A stretch of 64,000 nucleotides of DNA. Origin: Bacillus sp. CH30_1T (GTDB lineage: Bacteria > Bacillota > Bacilli > Bacillales > Bacillaceae_B). The translations under genes were made by a program, and so were the position numbers. The notes below the pieces were generated by a model. It saw nothing but the letters and a program-made list of their open reading frames with translations, was not told the DNA's origin and searched no databases. The stretch spans positions 48 through 64,047 of the forward strand of contig NZ_VTUY01000005.1 of assembly GCF_008364765.1 (NCBI RefSeq). Reading direction: 5' to 3'. Of this stretch, positions 21,383 through 29,837 are shown piece after piece. The first letter of the stretch is position 1, and each line of letters begins with the position of its first letter.

Positions 21383-21468
21383 AAAAGTTTAGAAAATAGA
21401 TTAGAGGATATCTCCAATCTTACTAGAACTTATTTATAGATAGTAAATAGAAAAGGGGAAGATAAGAA

Positions 21469-22419
21469 GTGATCGATCAACTAATTCCGGCTATTATTGC
21501 TTTTATATTAGTCTCAGTTTTATCCCCGCTATTCATTGAACTCTTACGGAAATTAAAGCTCCTGCAACCGATACGAAAAGAACTTCCTTCCAATCATCAA
21601 ATCAAAAAAGGGACTCCGTTAATGTTTGGGATCATTCTTTTTATCGGGATTATCGTATCGTTATTTTTTTCACCTACACCACTGATGTATTTCCTGGCGA
21701 TTACGTATATATTATTCAGCTTTATAGGTTTCCTGGATGATTTTTGGAAAGCGTCACGCCAGGATCCTGGGGGGGTATCAAGTAGAACCAAGCTTATTTT
21801 CCAATTTCTCTTTACGGGGGCTTTGCTTTTTTATTTGATGAGCGAACTCGGAATAGACTCAACGATTGGTATTTATCAAAATCTTTCTTTGAATCTTCCA
21901 ATAGTGGTATATTTCATTGTCATCACCTTATTTATTGTCGGTTCTGCAAATGCCATTAATTTTACAGACGGCTTGGACGGCCTTTTAGGAGTTGTGGCAA
22001 TCCCTACTTATTTTTTCTTTTTTATGATTTCAGACAAATCAGAAGTGCAGCTTTTTTGTTTAATCATGATCGGATGCTTACTCGGTTTTCTCATTTATAA
22101 TATCTTTCCTGCCAGAGCATTTATGGGGGATACAGGGTCATTAGCGATAGGGGGTTCCCTTTCTTTTCTTGCCATTATCGAAAAAGTTGAGATTCTCATT
22201 CCCGTTTTATTCTTTATCTATTTTGCTGAACAGCTATCGGTCATATTACAAGTTGCTTCATTTAAATCGACAGGGAAACGAATCTTCAGAATGACTCCGA
22301 TTCATTATCACTACGGCTTAAAATATGGCTGGGGTGAAACGAACATTGTTACCGCCTTTGGGTTTGTTTCGTGGATTTGTACGTTTATCTGTTATGCTTA
22401 TTGGAAGTTTGTTCTCTAG
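21469..22419 (+). CDS. Orphan MraY-family phosphoglycosyl transferase
   Basis: A 316-residue polytopic membrane protein of the MraY/WecA superfamily, GTG start with AAAGGGG upstream. Active-site segments are present: FLDDFWK (Asp90/Asp91), NAINFTDGLDG (Asn164, Asp167, Asp170) and FMGDTGS (Asp221). The MraY-specific HHH motif appears as PIHYHYGL near 279, with the middle histidine replaced by tyrosine. MraY joins phospho-MurNAc-pentapeptide to undecaprenyl phosphate. This copy is far from any division/cell-wall cluster, so it is probably a second, specialised enzyme. It has its own terminator. Confidence 0.85.
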   Translation: MIDQLIPAIIAFILVSVLSPLFIELLRKLKLLQPIRKELPSNHQIKKGTPLMFGIILFIGIIVSLFFSPTPLMYFLAITYILFSFIGFLDDFWKASRQDPGGVSSRTKLIFQFLFTGALLFYLMSELGIDSTIGIYQNLSLNLPIVVYFIVITLFIVGSANAINFTDGLDGLLGVVAIPTYFFFFMISDKSEVQLFCLIMIGCLLGFLIYNIFPARAFMGDTGSLAIGGSLSFLAIIEKVEILIPVLFFIYFAEQLSVILQVASFKSTGKRIFRMTPIHYHYGLKYGWGETNIVTAFGFVSWICTFICYAYWKFVL

Positions 22420-22428
22420 CCATAAGGT

Positions 22429-22473
22429 AAAAGGACAAAGGAACTTCATAGTTTGAAGTTCCTTTGTCCTTTT
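22429..22473. terminator. Strong bidirectional terminator
   Basis: A perfect 20-bp stem (22429-22448 with 22454-22473) and a five-base loop lies between the convergent MraY-like and hydrolase genes, with A- and T-rich ends on both sides. Confidence 0.92.
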
Positions 22474-22494
22474 GGTTTATTCACTTCTATCAAT

Positions 22495-23337
22495 TCAGAC
22501 CCAATGAAAAGAGTCTTTCACCATCCCGCTAAATTTTTCTTTTTCTTCTATATGAGAAAAATGGTTACTATTTTCAAAGATATAAAATGTTGAATTGGGA
22601 ACAAGATTGAAAATTTCCTCTGAATACACAAATGGGCATTGAGAGTCATGTTTTCCACAAAAAACGATTGTCGGGGTTTTTATATTCGAAATGTCTTCTC
22701 TGATATCATACGTTGGCAATTCGTTATAAGCATAATACTCTAAACGTTTTTGAACCACTTTTCCACTGCTTGGCTTAGAAAAGTATTCATCATATCTGCT
22801 TGGGTCATTCAGAGACATTTTCGTCCATTCCCTACGTGCGTGCTTCCGTTCTTCTCTTGTTGCATCATCGGAATTCAGAATGGAAAATACCTCTTTCAAT
22901 CGGTCGTTATAGGGATTTTCATCACAATAAATACTTTCCTGATCATTCACATACTCATTGGTAGCTGACGCCCCACCTACAATTAGTCGGTTTAGAGAAT
23001 CCGGATGATCAGCAGCATAAACCAGCCCTAACATCCCACCTGTGGAATGTCCTGCAAAATTCCAGCTATCATACCCTAAAGCAGATCGGATTGCTTCTAA
23101 ATCCTTACTGGTTTCACTCATACTTAACTCATCTTCATCTTGAATCTCAGTGGAATTCCCCGATTCTTTCAAATTGACAAGGTACACTTTAAAGTCGTCC
23201 ACAAACCGGTCAGCAAAGTGGTAGCCACGCTCGTTAAACTCGCTATATAGATGAGTCACACATAATGGTTCTCCATTTCCCGCCTCAAAGATTTCGAAAT
23301 CTCCTCGTTCTGTTTTAATTATTTTTTGCTTCCACAT
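22495..23337 (-). CDS. Alpha/beta hydrolase
   Basis: A 280-residue alpha/beta-hydrolase-fold protein. The nucleophile elbow is GHSTGG (Ser near residue 105), the acid is likely in TIVFCGKHDSQCP, and the catalytic His in ENSNHFSHIEE. This resembles proline iminopeptidase-like and other small hydrolases; the substrate is not clear. I chose the ATG at 23337 with GGGGGAAAA upstream over the ATG at 23355. Confidence 0.85.
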   Translation of the reverse strand: MWKQKIIKTERGDFEIFEAGNGEPLCVTHLYSEFNERGYHFADRFVDDFKVYLVNLKESGNSTEIQDEDELSMSETSKDLEAIRSALGYDSWNFAGHSTGGMLGLVYAADHPDSLNRLIVGGASATNEYVNDQESIYCDENPYNDRLKEVFSILNSDDATREERKHARREWTKMSLNDPSRYDEYFSKPSSGKVVQKRLEYYAYNELPTYDIREDISNIKTPTIVFCGKHDSQCPFVYSEEIFNLVPNSTFYIFENSNHFSHIEEKEKFSGMVKDSFHWV

Positions 23338-23524
23338 GATTTTTCCCCCATGCACCCTTCACGGCCGTTAACTGAAAACAAGAAAAGCCAGAGAGGAGCT
23401 ATTAATTTGACTGTTATTTAACTAAATTGTTGTTTTCTTCTGGGTAAGTTCATAGATTTATACTTGCTATCCATTAGACGTTAGTCAAAGAGTGAAAGTT
23501 TCGATTTCTTCAATTTAACTGCCG

Positions 23525-23579
23525 AAAATTGAAGGGCAATAGCCGGAGATCAATTAAGTGATCTCCAGTTATTGCCCCC
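23525..23579 (-). repeat. Type A hairpin repeat
   Basis: An outlying member of the family described at 51151-51220. Outer stem GGGCAATA/TATTGCCC type and inner palindrome GGAGATCAATT...TGATCTCC. It lies between the DinB gene (3' side) and the hydrolase promoter region. Confidence 0.8.
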
Positions 23580-23733
23580 AATAGTTTAATATGAAATTAT
23601 TTAGACAGAAATTTCTCCAACAATACTTCAATGAAATAACTAATATTCATTGTTTCTTATGTACCATAGTAAGAATTCCAATAAAGATTATCATTCTATT
23701 GATTACTCAAGCTTTTCTTTTATATTTTCGATT

Positions 23734-24276
23734 TCATTCATCTTTACCCTGAAAGTTATCGGAACCCAAATATCGTTCCTTTATCAACCTTCGATGATGC
23801 ATCTCATGACCAGCAATAATGTACCCAATAGCACGTGCGGTCATTTCGGAGCCATTTGCTTTTCCACATTGGAGCAAGGCTTCTTCATCCAAGCTACTAA
23901 GAAGGAGAATGGTATTTTGGCGGACAAGAGATTGATGATGTAAAAGCTCCAGTAAGGAAAAACGATTAAATTTGCCCCTTTTCACGTACTCATCTTCATG
24001 ATATCCTGCCAGCATCTCCTGTTCTCCTCTCGCAATACAGAGAAGGCGGTAGCACATAATGCGCTCCGTATCGGTTATGTGGCCTATGACTTCCTTGATT
24101 GTCCACTTTTCCGGAGCATACCGAAACTGGCCCATTTCATCTCTTAAATCTTTTAACATACTCATGGTTTCCTTTTGTTGAATATCAAGAATCTGGAGCA
24201 GATCTCCATCTGGTACATTGTTCACATAGCCCTTGTAATATGGAGCATACTCGTTTGCTTCTGGCTTACTTAGCAT
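23734..24276 (-). CDS. DinB-family protein (first of two)
   Basis: A 180-residue four-helix-bundle protein. The metal-binding histidines of the DinB/YfiT superfamily are visible in VIGHITDTERI and in the C-terminal GHEMHHRRLI (HxxxH). Many members are thiol-dependent S-transferases using bacillithiol; this activity is not shown here. I use the ATG at 24276, with AGGGGGAG ahead, not the ATG at 24321. A second DinB gene follows upstream at 24411. Confidence 0.85.
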   Translation of the reverse strand: MLSKPEANEYAPYYKGYVNNVPDGDLLQILDIQQKETMSMLKDLRDEMGQFRYAPEKWTIKEVIGHITDTERIMCYRLLCIARGEQEMLAGYHEDEYVKRGKFNRFSLLELLHHQSLVRQNTILLLSSLDEEALLQCGKANGSEMTARAIGYIIAGHEMHHRRLIKERYLGSDNFQGKDE

Positions 24277-24410
24277 AGCTTCTCCCCCTTTTGTATGTCG
24301 TTCTCTTCCTTTTAAATGCAACTGTGTACTTCAACAGCAATTATTTCAAATGGCCTTTAATCCCAATGGTTTTTCTCCGCAAAAAGCGCGAAGTGAAATA
24401 ATCGCGCCGC

Positions 24411-24929
24411 TTAAACATCACGCAATTCTCTAAGCAGTTGGAAAATCTGCCCTCTATGATGTGATTCATGTTCGATTAAGTGGTAAACCACCCACTCAGG
24501 TGAGACATCATACTTTTCAAGTGTCCTTAATTTACGCCAATCCGTTAAGTCCATTGAACGAAAGTGGTAAAGAAATACTTCACGCACCTTGTTAAGACAG
24601 TGAAAATGCTCTTCTAGACTTTGTGCTTCAATATGGGTTAATGAGCCGTTATCAGATCTGACGTTATAGGGAAACAACGATCTTATTTCTGGATTCCATT
24701 CAGTTCCAAGGACTTCTACATATAACCAATCCGCCTCTACCAGTGCGATGTGATATAACAATGAGCCAATCGTTTGTCTACCATCCCTTTTTGTGTCGAG
24801 GGTACTTTGGCTGACACCAGATAATTCTTTCATGAGAGTACGGCGAACATCCTCTAAACACCACAGCCACCGACCAATTTCTTCTTCGTATCCTGGTAAC
24901 GGTGAAACTTGCAAAGATTTTCTCTCCAA
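24411..24929 (-). CDS. DinB-family protein (second of two)
   Basis: About 172 residues with DinB motifs GSLLYHIALVEADWLY (first His) and YHLIEHESHHRGQI (HxxxH). It is only distantly similar to the neighbouring DinB protein, so the pair is not a recent duplication. The start is uncertain: TTG at 24929 has AGGAG ten bases upstream, while GTG at 24938 directly abuts it. Confidence 0.82.
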   Translation of the reverse strand: MERKSLQVSPLPGYEEEIGRWLWCLEDVRRTLMKELSGVSQSTLDTKRDGRQTIGSLLYHIALVEADWLYVEVLGTEWNPEIRSLFPYNVRSDNGSLTHIEAQSLEEHFHCLNKVREVFLYHFRSMDLTDWRKLRTLEKYDVSPEWVVYHLIEHESHHRGQIFQLLRELRDV

Positions 24930-25027
24930 TGAAATCACACTCCTCTTTAGGTGATTACATTCTATTTAGAATCGTTTTTTCCTCTTTTAAATAAAGAAAC
25001 AATCTCATTGCAAAAAAAATCCGATTA

Positions 25028-25343
25028 AAAAGAGGCTGAGACAAAAGTTTTTTAGCCTAAGTCAAACCCGAACAAACCTGCTTTTCAGTGTGCAGATTTG
25101 TTCGGGTTTATTATTTATTTTCGAAATTTGATTTTAGCTGTTTCCAGCGGTTGATTGGAGTGCAAGACGAAGACTCCTGCGGGAAGAGTAGCTTATGTGA
25201 GACCCCGCAGGCTTGCCGAGGAGGCTCACGGGCTACCCGCGGAAAGCGTAGTCTTGCACGGAAATCATTAGCGGTATGAAGAACCTACACTTCTATTGTT
25301 CGTCTTTTTATCATGGTTTTTTAGTTTTGTCCCAGCCTCTTTT
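25028..25343. repeat. Dispersed repeat with terminal inverted repeats, copy 1
   Basis: A 316-bp non-coding element. Its ends AAAAGAGGCTGAGACAAAA (25028-25046) and the complement at 25325-25343 are 19-bp inverted repeats with one mismatch. Inside are a hairpin around CCCGAACAAA/TTTGTTCGGG and a G+C-rich core (CTCCTGCGGG...GAGGAGGCTCACGGG). The same element occurs inverted at 48777-49204. No transposase is present, so it could be a MITE-like element or a structured RNA gene. The core resembles repeats I know to be common in Bacillus genomes. Confidence 0.85.
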
Positions 25344-25386
25344 GGTTATAGCAATCACACTCAAATGTCAAAGCTCAGTTTTCTTT

Positions 25387-25602
25387 TCAACAGAGGTTTC
25401 GTTTATGCTTCTCATTAATAATTTTTTTGTTCAATATTCTCACTTCTCCAACCATCAATAGTCTCATGTCCTCTACAATATATTCAGTCAGCTCTTGATC
25501 AGAAATGTCATCCCCATCGATATCAAGACGAAATTCCTGTCCCTGTATCCCTCCGCCATTTGTAAAATCTATTTCAAAGTCAAACTGAACCCGTTTATCC
25601 AT
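25387..25602 (-). CDS. Small conserved hypothetical protein (71 residues)
   Basis: An acidic protein with FDFEIDFTNGGGIQGQEFRL at the N-terminus, RLDIDGDDISDQELTEYIV and a basic tail. AAGGAGG precedes the ATG. A decayed copy lies at 491-721. Compared with that copy, one extra base near the end changes the last residues here to RNLC and a stop, so the C-terminus may itself be altered. I do not know its function. Confidence 0.7.
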   Translation of the reverse strand: MDKRVQFDFEIDFTNGGGIQGQEFRLDIDGDDISDQELTEYIVEDMRLLMVGEVRILNKKIINEKHKRNLC

Positions 25603-25733
25603 TTGAATCCTCCTTCATTTGGTTAATATCTTCATTTATAATAAGAATTCAACACAAAAAGGGTGCAACCTTTTTGAATAAACACGGCGGATAGCTGAGA
25701 AATCGAGATAATTTGTGTATGAATCACAAATTC

Positions 25734-25922
25734 CTAAAATCTTTCATACTTTCTCCAAGAATATAGTGGAAAAACGATAGCCACATTAATCCCTGGCTGG
25801 TCAGAACTATATGCCATTCCTTTAAATAAAATTAATTCTGTACCCACTTCCATATCACTTAATCCTTGATATAGCTCATATGCATTTGGAGTTGGAACTC
25901 TTCTTATATAAGTTGATTGCAC
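25734..25922 (-). CDS. Hypothetical 62-residue protein, doubtful
   Basis: A short frame (GTG start, reading QSTYIRRVPTPNAYELYQG) with protein-like composition but no clear ribosome binding site. It could be a 3' remnant of a larger gene. No family recognised. Confidence 0.35.
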   Translation of the reverse strand: MQSTYIRRVPTPNAYELYQGLSDMEVGTELILFKGMAYSSDQPGINVAIVFPLYSWRKYERF

Positions 25923-25980
25923 CTAAATTATTTTCCATTACCTCAATTTAAACATGCTTGGATTTGATAATGTTATTATG

Positions 25981-28077
25981 TTATTCACTTTGTCTACTAT
26001 TCCTGTACCTCTCTTTCTTCAACTCAAAGTACTTATCCATGACTCTCTTAGAAATTGTCTTATTAATATAAGGATCATGATTTTGATGCGACCATGGTAC
26101 TAATACTGAAATAGCTACTTCTGGAGAATCGAATGGAGCATAACCAACTAATGAAGTATTGTATGTCGGAACAGCTTTATCCATTTCAGGTCCTTTATAA
26201 AAAGCCTCTGCGGTGCCTGATTTAGCTGCAGCTTCATAAGGAGCGCTTTTAAAATTGTTAGCTGTTCCTTGACTACCATGAGTTACTCTGTAAAACCCTT
26301 TTTGTACTTGACGAATTTCCTCAGGTGATGCATCAATTCGATTTAATATTTCGGGTTTACTTTCATACAACAGAGTTCCAGCCTCATCTATAGATTCTCC
26401 AGGATTTCTAATTTCTTTCATAATATGAGGTTTTATACGATTACCGCCATTAGCAATAGTAGACACATATTGAGCTAATTGCATGGGAGTGTAAGTATCG
26501 TATTGACCTATAACTAAATCTAGCAAATAACCAGGTTTCTTTTCTTTTCCTTGAAATCCACTTACTTCTCCAGGTAAATCTATTCCTGTTGGTACCCCCA
26601 AACCGAATTTATTAAAATTATTTCGTATGATATCAAAAGAATCAGAAGTGAAATCAACAGCTTCATTAGGCACGTAATTATCTCCACCAATACGAAATGC
26701 TATTTTCCACATGTAAGAATTAGATGATCTTTCCAATGCTAGCAAATCACTCATATCGATTTTTTGATATTTATTAAACCAGGACGTTTTTGGTTTTGTT
26801 CCTCGAATATAAATTGGTTCATCTATCATCCTTTCCCCTGGATATAAATTATTCGTCATATACCCAGTTAAAACCGTAGCCCCTTTGACAGCTGAACCAG
26901 CTTCATAAGACGACGTAAAGGTACCTAGAGAGTAATCGTTCAACTCATATTTACCTGTCTCATTATTTTTTTCGTACTTTTTTCCGACCATCGATAAAAT
27001 TTCACCAGTAAACGGATCCATCATAACTACAAATGCTCTATCTAAGTATGGTGACTGACCAGACTTTTTGACTTGGGATGCAAGTTCTTCTTCTACAATT
27101 TTTTCAATTTCTTTTTGTAACTTCATATCAATTGTTAGTACAAGATCTTTACCTCTCGTTCCCTCACTAACAATTCTAGATTCTATGACTGCACCATCTT
27201 TTATAGTATTTTCTATCTTTTTCTTTTGGCCTTGTAAAATGTCTTCATATTGATATTCGAGATAACTTTTTCCCACTCGATCATTCAGTGAATAGCCTTG
27301 AACTTGATAATTAGCTTTTAATTCTTTCGGAAGGCCATCTTTAGCTGAAGAAACGTTTCCAAATATTGAACGTAAAGTGTTGTCATGCACATAGATCCTG
27401 TCCCAATCTGTAACTACATTAACTCCAGGTAATTTATTTATGTTTTCACCAACTTTAGAAATCTCTTCGACAGAAACATTTTTGTTTCTTATTATTTGTG
27501 GAGATAGAGCATAACCAGTATTCATGTTAATAAATATTGATAATACTTGTAACTCATTTTCACTAATAGAAATTATGGCTTCTTTAGATATACGGTCCAA
27601 CTGCATTTTATAAACTTTTTCCTTTTTTTCTTCCTCACTAAGATCCTCAGCTTCATTAATAGCATTAATTTCTTTTGGAGAAAGTAGTTTCGTAGATTTC
27701 TTTGGGTTTTTTAATATCCAAAAATCCCTTAAATGACGATCCGTAATATTATCTGTATCCACGCTTATGAATTTAGATAACCTATCCGCCACTTTTATCA
27801 TCTCTTGAGATGTTGTAGTAGGTGTTTTTGTGTAAGTTATTGCATTTAAAGCTTTGTTGTCAACAATAACATGGCCATTACGATCATAAATCTTCCCTCT
27901 AGGAGTCCCTACTTTCACAGATATACCTTCTGTTCTTTCTACTTCATTTTTGTAGCTTTCTCCGCTTACTATTTGAACAAGTCCTAGTTTTATGATTAAC
28001 AAACTAAACAAAAGAAAAACCGCAAAAAAGAGATAATTCATCCTAATAGTGACATGTTTCTTATTCTTTTTCTTCAC
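25981..28077 (-). CDS. Class B penicillin-binding protein, PbpA/PbpH type
   Basis: A 698-residue peptidoglycan transpeptidase with an N-terminal membrane anchor (about 15-35), a dimerisation/linker region starting GTPRGKIYDRNG, and the penicillin-binding domain. The active-site motifs (numbering from the GTG start) are Ser395-x-x-Lys (SAVK), Ser451-Ser-Asn and KSGT at 619-622. The layout and length match Bacillus PBP2A/PBPH rather than MecA, as I see no NTF2-like MecA_N domain. GTG at 28077 has AAGGA eight bases ahead; the frame is open to 28137. It sits beside the beta-lactamase module, so a role in beta-lactam tolerance is plausible. Confidence 0.85.
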   Translation of the reverse strand: MKKKNKKHVTIRMNYLFFAVFLLFSLLIIKLGLVQIVSGESYKNEVERTEGISVKVGTPRGKIYDRNGHVIVDNKALNAITYTKTPTTTSQEMIKVADRLSKFISVDTDNITDRHLRDFWILKNPKKSTKLLSPKEINAINEAEDLSEEEKKEKVYKMQLDRISKEAIISISENELQVLSIFINMNTGYALSPQIIRNKNVSVEEISKVGENINKLPGVNVVTDWDRIYVHDNTLRSIFGNVSSAKDGLPKELKANYQVQGYSLNDRVGKSYLEYQYEDILQGQKKKIENTIKDGAVIESRIVSEGTRGKDLVLTIDMKLQKEIEKIVEEELASQVKKSGQSPYLDRAFVVMMDPFTGEILSMVGKKYEKNNETGKYELNDYSLGTFTSSYEAGSAVKGATVLTGYMTNNLYPGERMIDEPIYIRGTKPKTSWFNKYQKIDMSDLLALERSSNSYMWKIAFRIGGDNYVPNEAVDFTSDSFDIIRNNFNKFGLGVPTGIDLPGEVSGFQGKEKKPGYLLDLVIGQYDTYTPMQLAQYVSTIANGGNRIKPHIMKEIRNPGESIDEAGTLLYESKPEILNRIDASPEEIRQVQKGFYRVTHGSQGTANNFKSAPYEAAAKSGTAEAFYKGPEMDKAVPTYNTSLVGYAPFDSPEVAISVLVPWSHQNHDPYINKTISKRVMDKYFELKKERYRNSRQSE

Positions 28078-28385
28078 ATTTTCAATCCTTCCATTAATTC
28101 GCCTTAAGACCATTTCTGGAAATGTCTTAGCATACAAAGAATGAATTTATCTATTCTTAGGAATAAAAGATCTTGATAAGAAAAGAAATATACATCGGAC
28201 AGATACTTCCGTAATTTTGGCGTAGCGCGTTAAAGCATAAGGCCCAATACCAGAGTGCTCATCATCCATACGAGTCTCCCTTAATTTTTAAGAAACACGT
28301 TTTTCAACTAAACTTCCTCTATAAAAAAGCAGAAGATCGCCTACCATTTCTTTAATAACTGCTCTATTCCAGTCGATATAAATAA

Positions 28386-28417
28386 AACCGCCTCTATACT
28401 ATTGAATAAAGGCGGTT
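28386..28417 (-). terminator. Terminator of the beta-lactamase gene
   Basis: AACCGCCT (28386-28393) pairs with AGGCGGTT (28410-28417), then a T/A-rich tract on the minus strand. The remaining gap (28078-28385) has no gene I can support. Confidence 0.75.
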
Positions 28418-28483
28418 AATCTATGATGTTACTTTCCTATTACACTTTAGATCATGCTTCAAAGATGGGGGCAACCGCTTGCT

Positions 28484-29377
28484 TTATTTTTTCTGCAACT
28501 GTTTAATCGCTATTTCTGTAGCTTTGGCAATCAGTTCATCGTCGTACTCAGCGTCAGCTTTTTCACGACTGGAGAGTACGGCTAGGATTATGGGGTAACC
28601 ATCTGGTGGCCAGATGACGGCGATGTCATTGCGAGTACCGTAAGAGCCTGCTCCGGTTTTGTCCCCAACTATCCATCCTTCAGGTACACCTGCACGTATC
28701 AGGGCATCGCCTGTAGTATTGCGTTTCAACCAGTCATTCAGCAAGTTCTGCTTCTCCTCAGGGAGAGCGTTACCGAGTGTGAAAGCCTGCAGGCTTTCAG
28801 CAAGTGCTTTAGGCGTGCTTGTATCTCTCGTTTCCCCAGGCTCTACATTGTTCAGGTCCGGCTCGATTCGATCGGGTTCGGTCACATCGTCACCTATTCC
28901 TCTAAGGACTTCCATGAGCCCTTTCGGACCTCCGATGGCTTCAAAGATAAGATTCCCGGCCGTATTGTCACTGTAACGAATAGAGGCATCACTCAGCTCC
29001 TTTAAGGTCATCCCCGTATCAACATGCTTCTCAGTGATGGGGTTATAGTTAACCAAGTCCTTCTCCGTAAAATTGATCTTTTTATCAAGGTCATCAATCG
29101 ATTTTTTCTTTAGAAGTGCTCCTACAGCCAATGCCTTGTGTGTAGATGCATAGATGAAGCGTTCATCGGCACGGTAGGAAACAGATTGATTGCTTCCCGT
29201 ATCGAGTGCATATACCCCAAGTCTTGCATCATATTCCTTCTCAAGCTCCTTAAAACCGAAGTCTGTCTCCTTCTCCTCTTTTGAATCCGCCTCACTCTGA
29301 TTACTTGAACAGCCCACAAGAAGCAAAGCTCCCAGTGCCAACGTCCCTACAACCTTCTTCATTTTTAACAACTTCAT
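28484..29377 (-). CDS. bla: Class A beta-lactamase, lipoprotein form
   Basis: A 297-residue serine beta-lactamase with a lipoprotein signal (LLLVGC, Cys23), so it is anchored to the outer face of the membrane. All class A motifs are present: Ser78-T-H-Lys81 (Ambler 70-73), Ser136-Asp-Asn (130-132), Glu172-P-D-L-N (166-170) and Lys240-Thr-Gly (234-236). It hydrolyses penicillins and perhaps cephalosporins. Upstream it has a TTGACA/TAGTAT promoter overlapped by two BlaI-type operators, and blaR1-blaI is divergent, so it should be inducible by beta-lactams. GAGGGA precedes the ATG. Confidence 0.95.
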   Translation of the reverse strand: MKLLKMKKVVGTLALGALLLVGCSSNQSEADSKEEKETDFGFKELEKEYDARLGVYALDTGSNQSVSYRADERFIYASTHKALAVGALLKKKSIDDLDKKINFTEKDLVNYNPITEKHVDTGMTLKELSDASIRYSDNTAGNLIFEAIGGPKGLMEVLRGIGDDVTEPDRIEPDLNNVEPGETRDTSTPKALAESLQAFTLGNALPEEKQNLLNDWLKRNTTGDALIRAGVPEGWIVGDKTGAGSYGTRNDIAVIWPPDGYPIILAVLSSREKADAEYDDELIAKATEIAIKQLQKK

Positions 29378-29429
29378 ACGAATCCCTCACTTACAATTAT
29401 TGATGGAATCTGCTTTGAGTTCACAACAA

Positions 29430-29476
29430 GACTACACCTGTAGTCATATACTACAATTGTAATCTGGTGGTGTCAA
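29430..29476 (-). promoter_or_regulatory. bla promoter with two BlaI-type operators
   Basis: On the minus strand the -35 is TTGACA (29471-29476) and the -10 TAGTAT (29448-29453), spacing 17. Operator 1, GACTACACCTGTAGTC at 29430-29445, is a perfect palindrome near the start point. Operator 2, TACAATTGTA at 29452-29461, overlaps the spacer and the edge of the -10. Both carry the TACAnnTGTA core known for BlaI/MecI dimers. Confidence 0.85.
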
Positions 29477-29837
29477 TTTCTTTTTTTAGGTTTAACGTCA
29501 ACTAATGGGGTGAAAAGAATTTTTTTCACCCCCTATCAATTACGCGACATATGTGTGATAGTATTTTAGCTCGAAGCCCTGAACAAGAGTTTCTCATCCA
29601 TTTCCTCCAACTACGATACCGTAACTTCTTTAAAACTAGGAAAAATTATGTTAGTATTCACTATGCACGAAGCTTCAATCTATACTTGTTTCTCAACAAT
29701 TAGTAAAGACTTGATAATCTCTTGCATTTTTTTGTATTTTTAAATTGTGTAAGAAACCCACCAAATATTATAGAAATTGATTTCATCAAATAGTATATTG
29801 ACAGAATGAAGAGATCACCTCACAAAGGAGGAAAAGA

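Noticed and set aside
25028..25343. Small protein frame inside the dispersed repeat (25088-25279)
   Set aside because: The frame follows the repeat exactly and has no ribosome binding site; the element is non-coding.
25981..28077. MecA-type PBP2a
   Set aside because: It lies next to bla/blaR1/blaI, which suggested mecA, but the N-terminal layout is that of Bacillus PbpA/PbpH and no MecA_N domain is visible.
28147..28270. Short minus-strand frames upstream of the PBP gene (starting MDDGALWYW or MMEHSGIG)
   Set aside because: GGGAG lies ahead of the ATG, but neither frame resembles a known family and both are very short; I could not choose between them.
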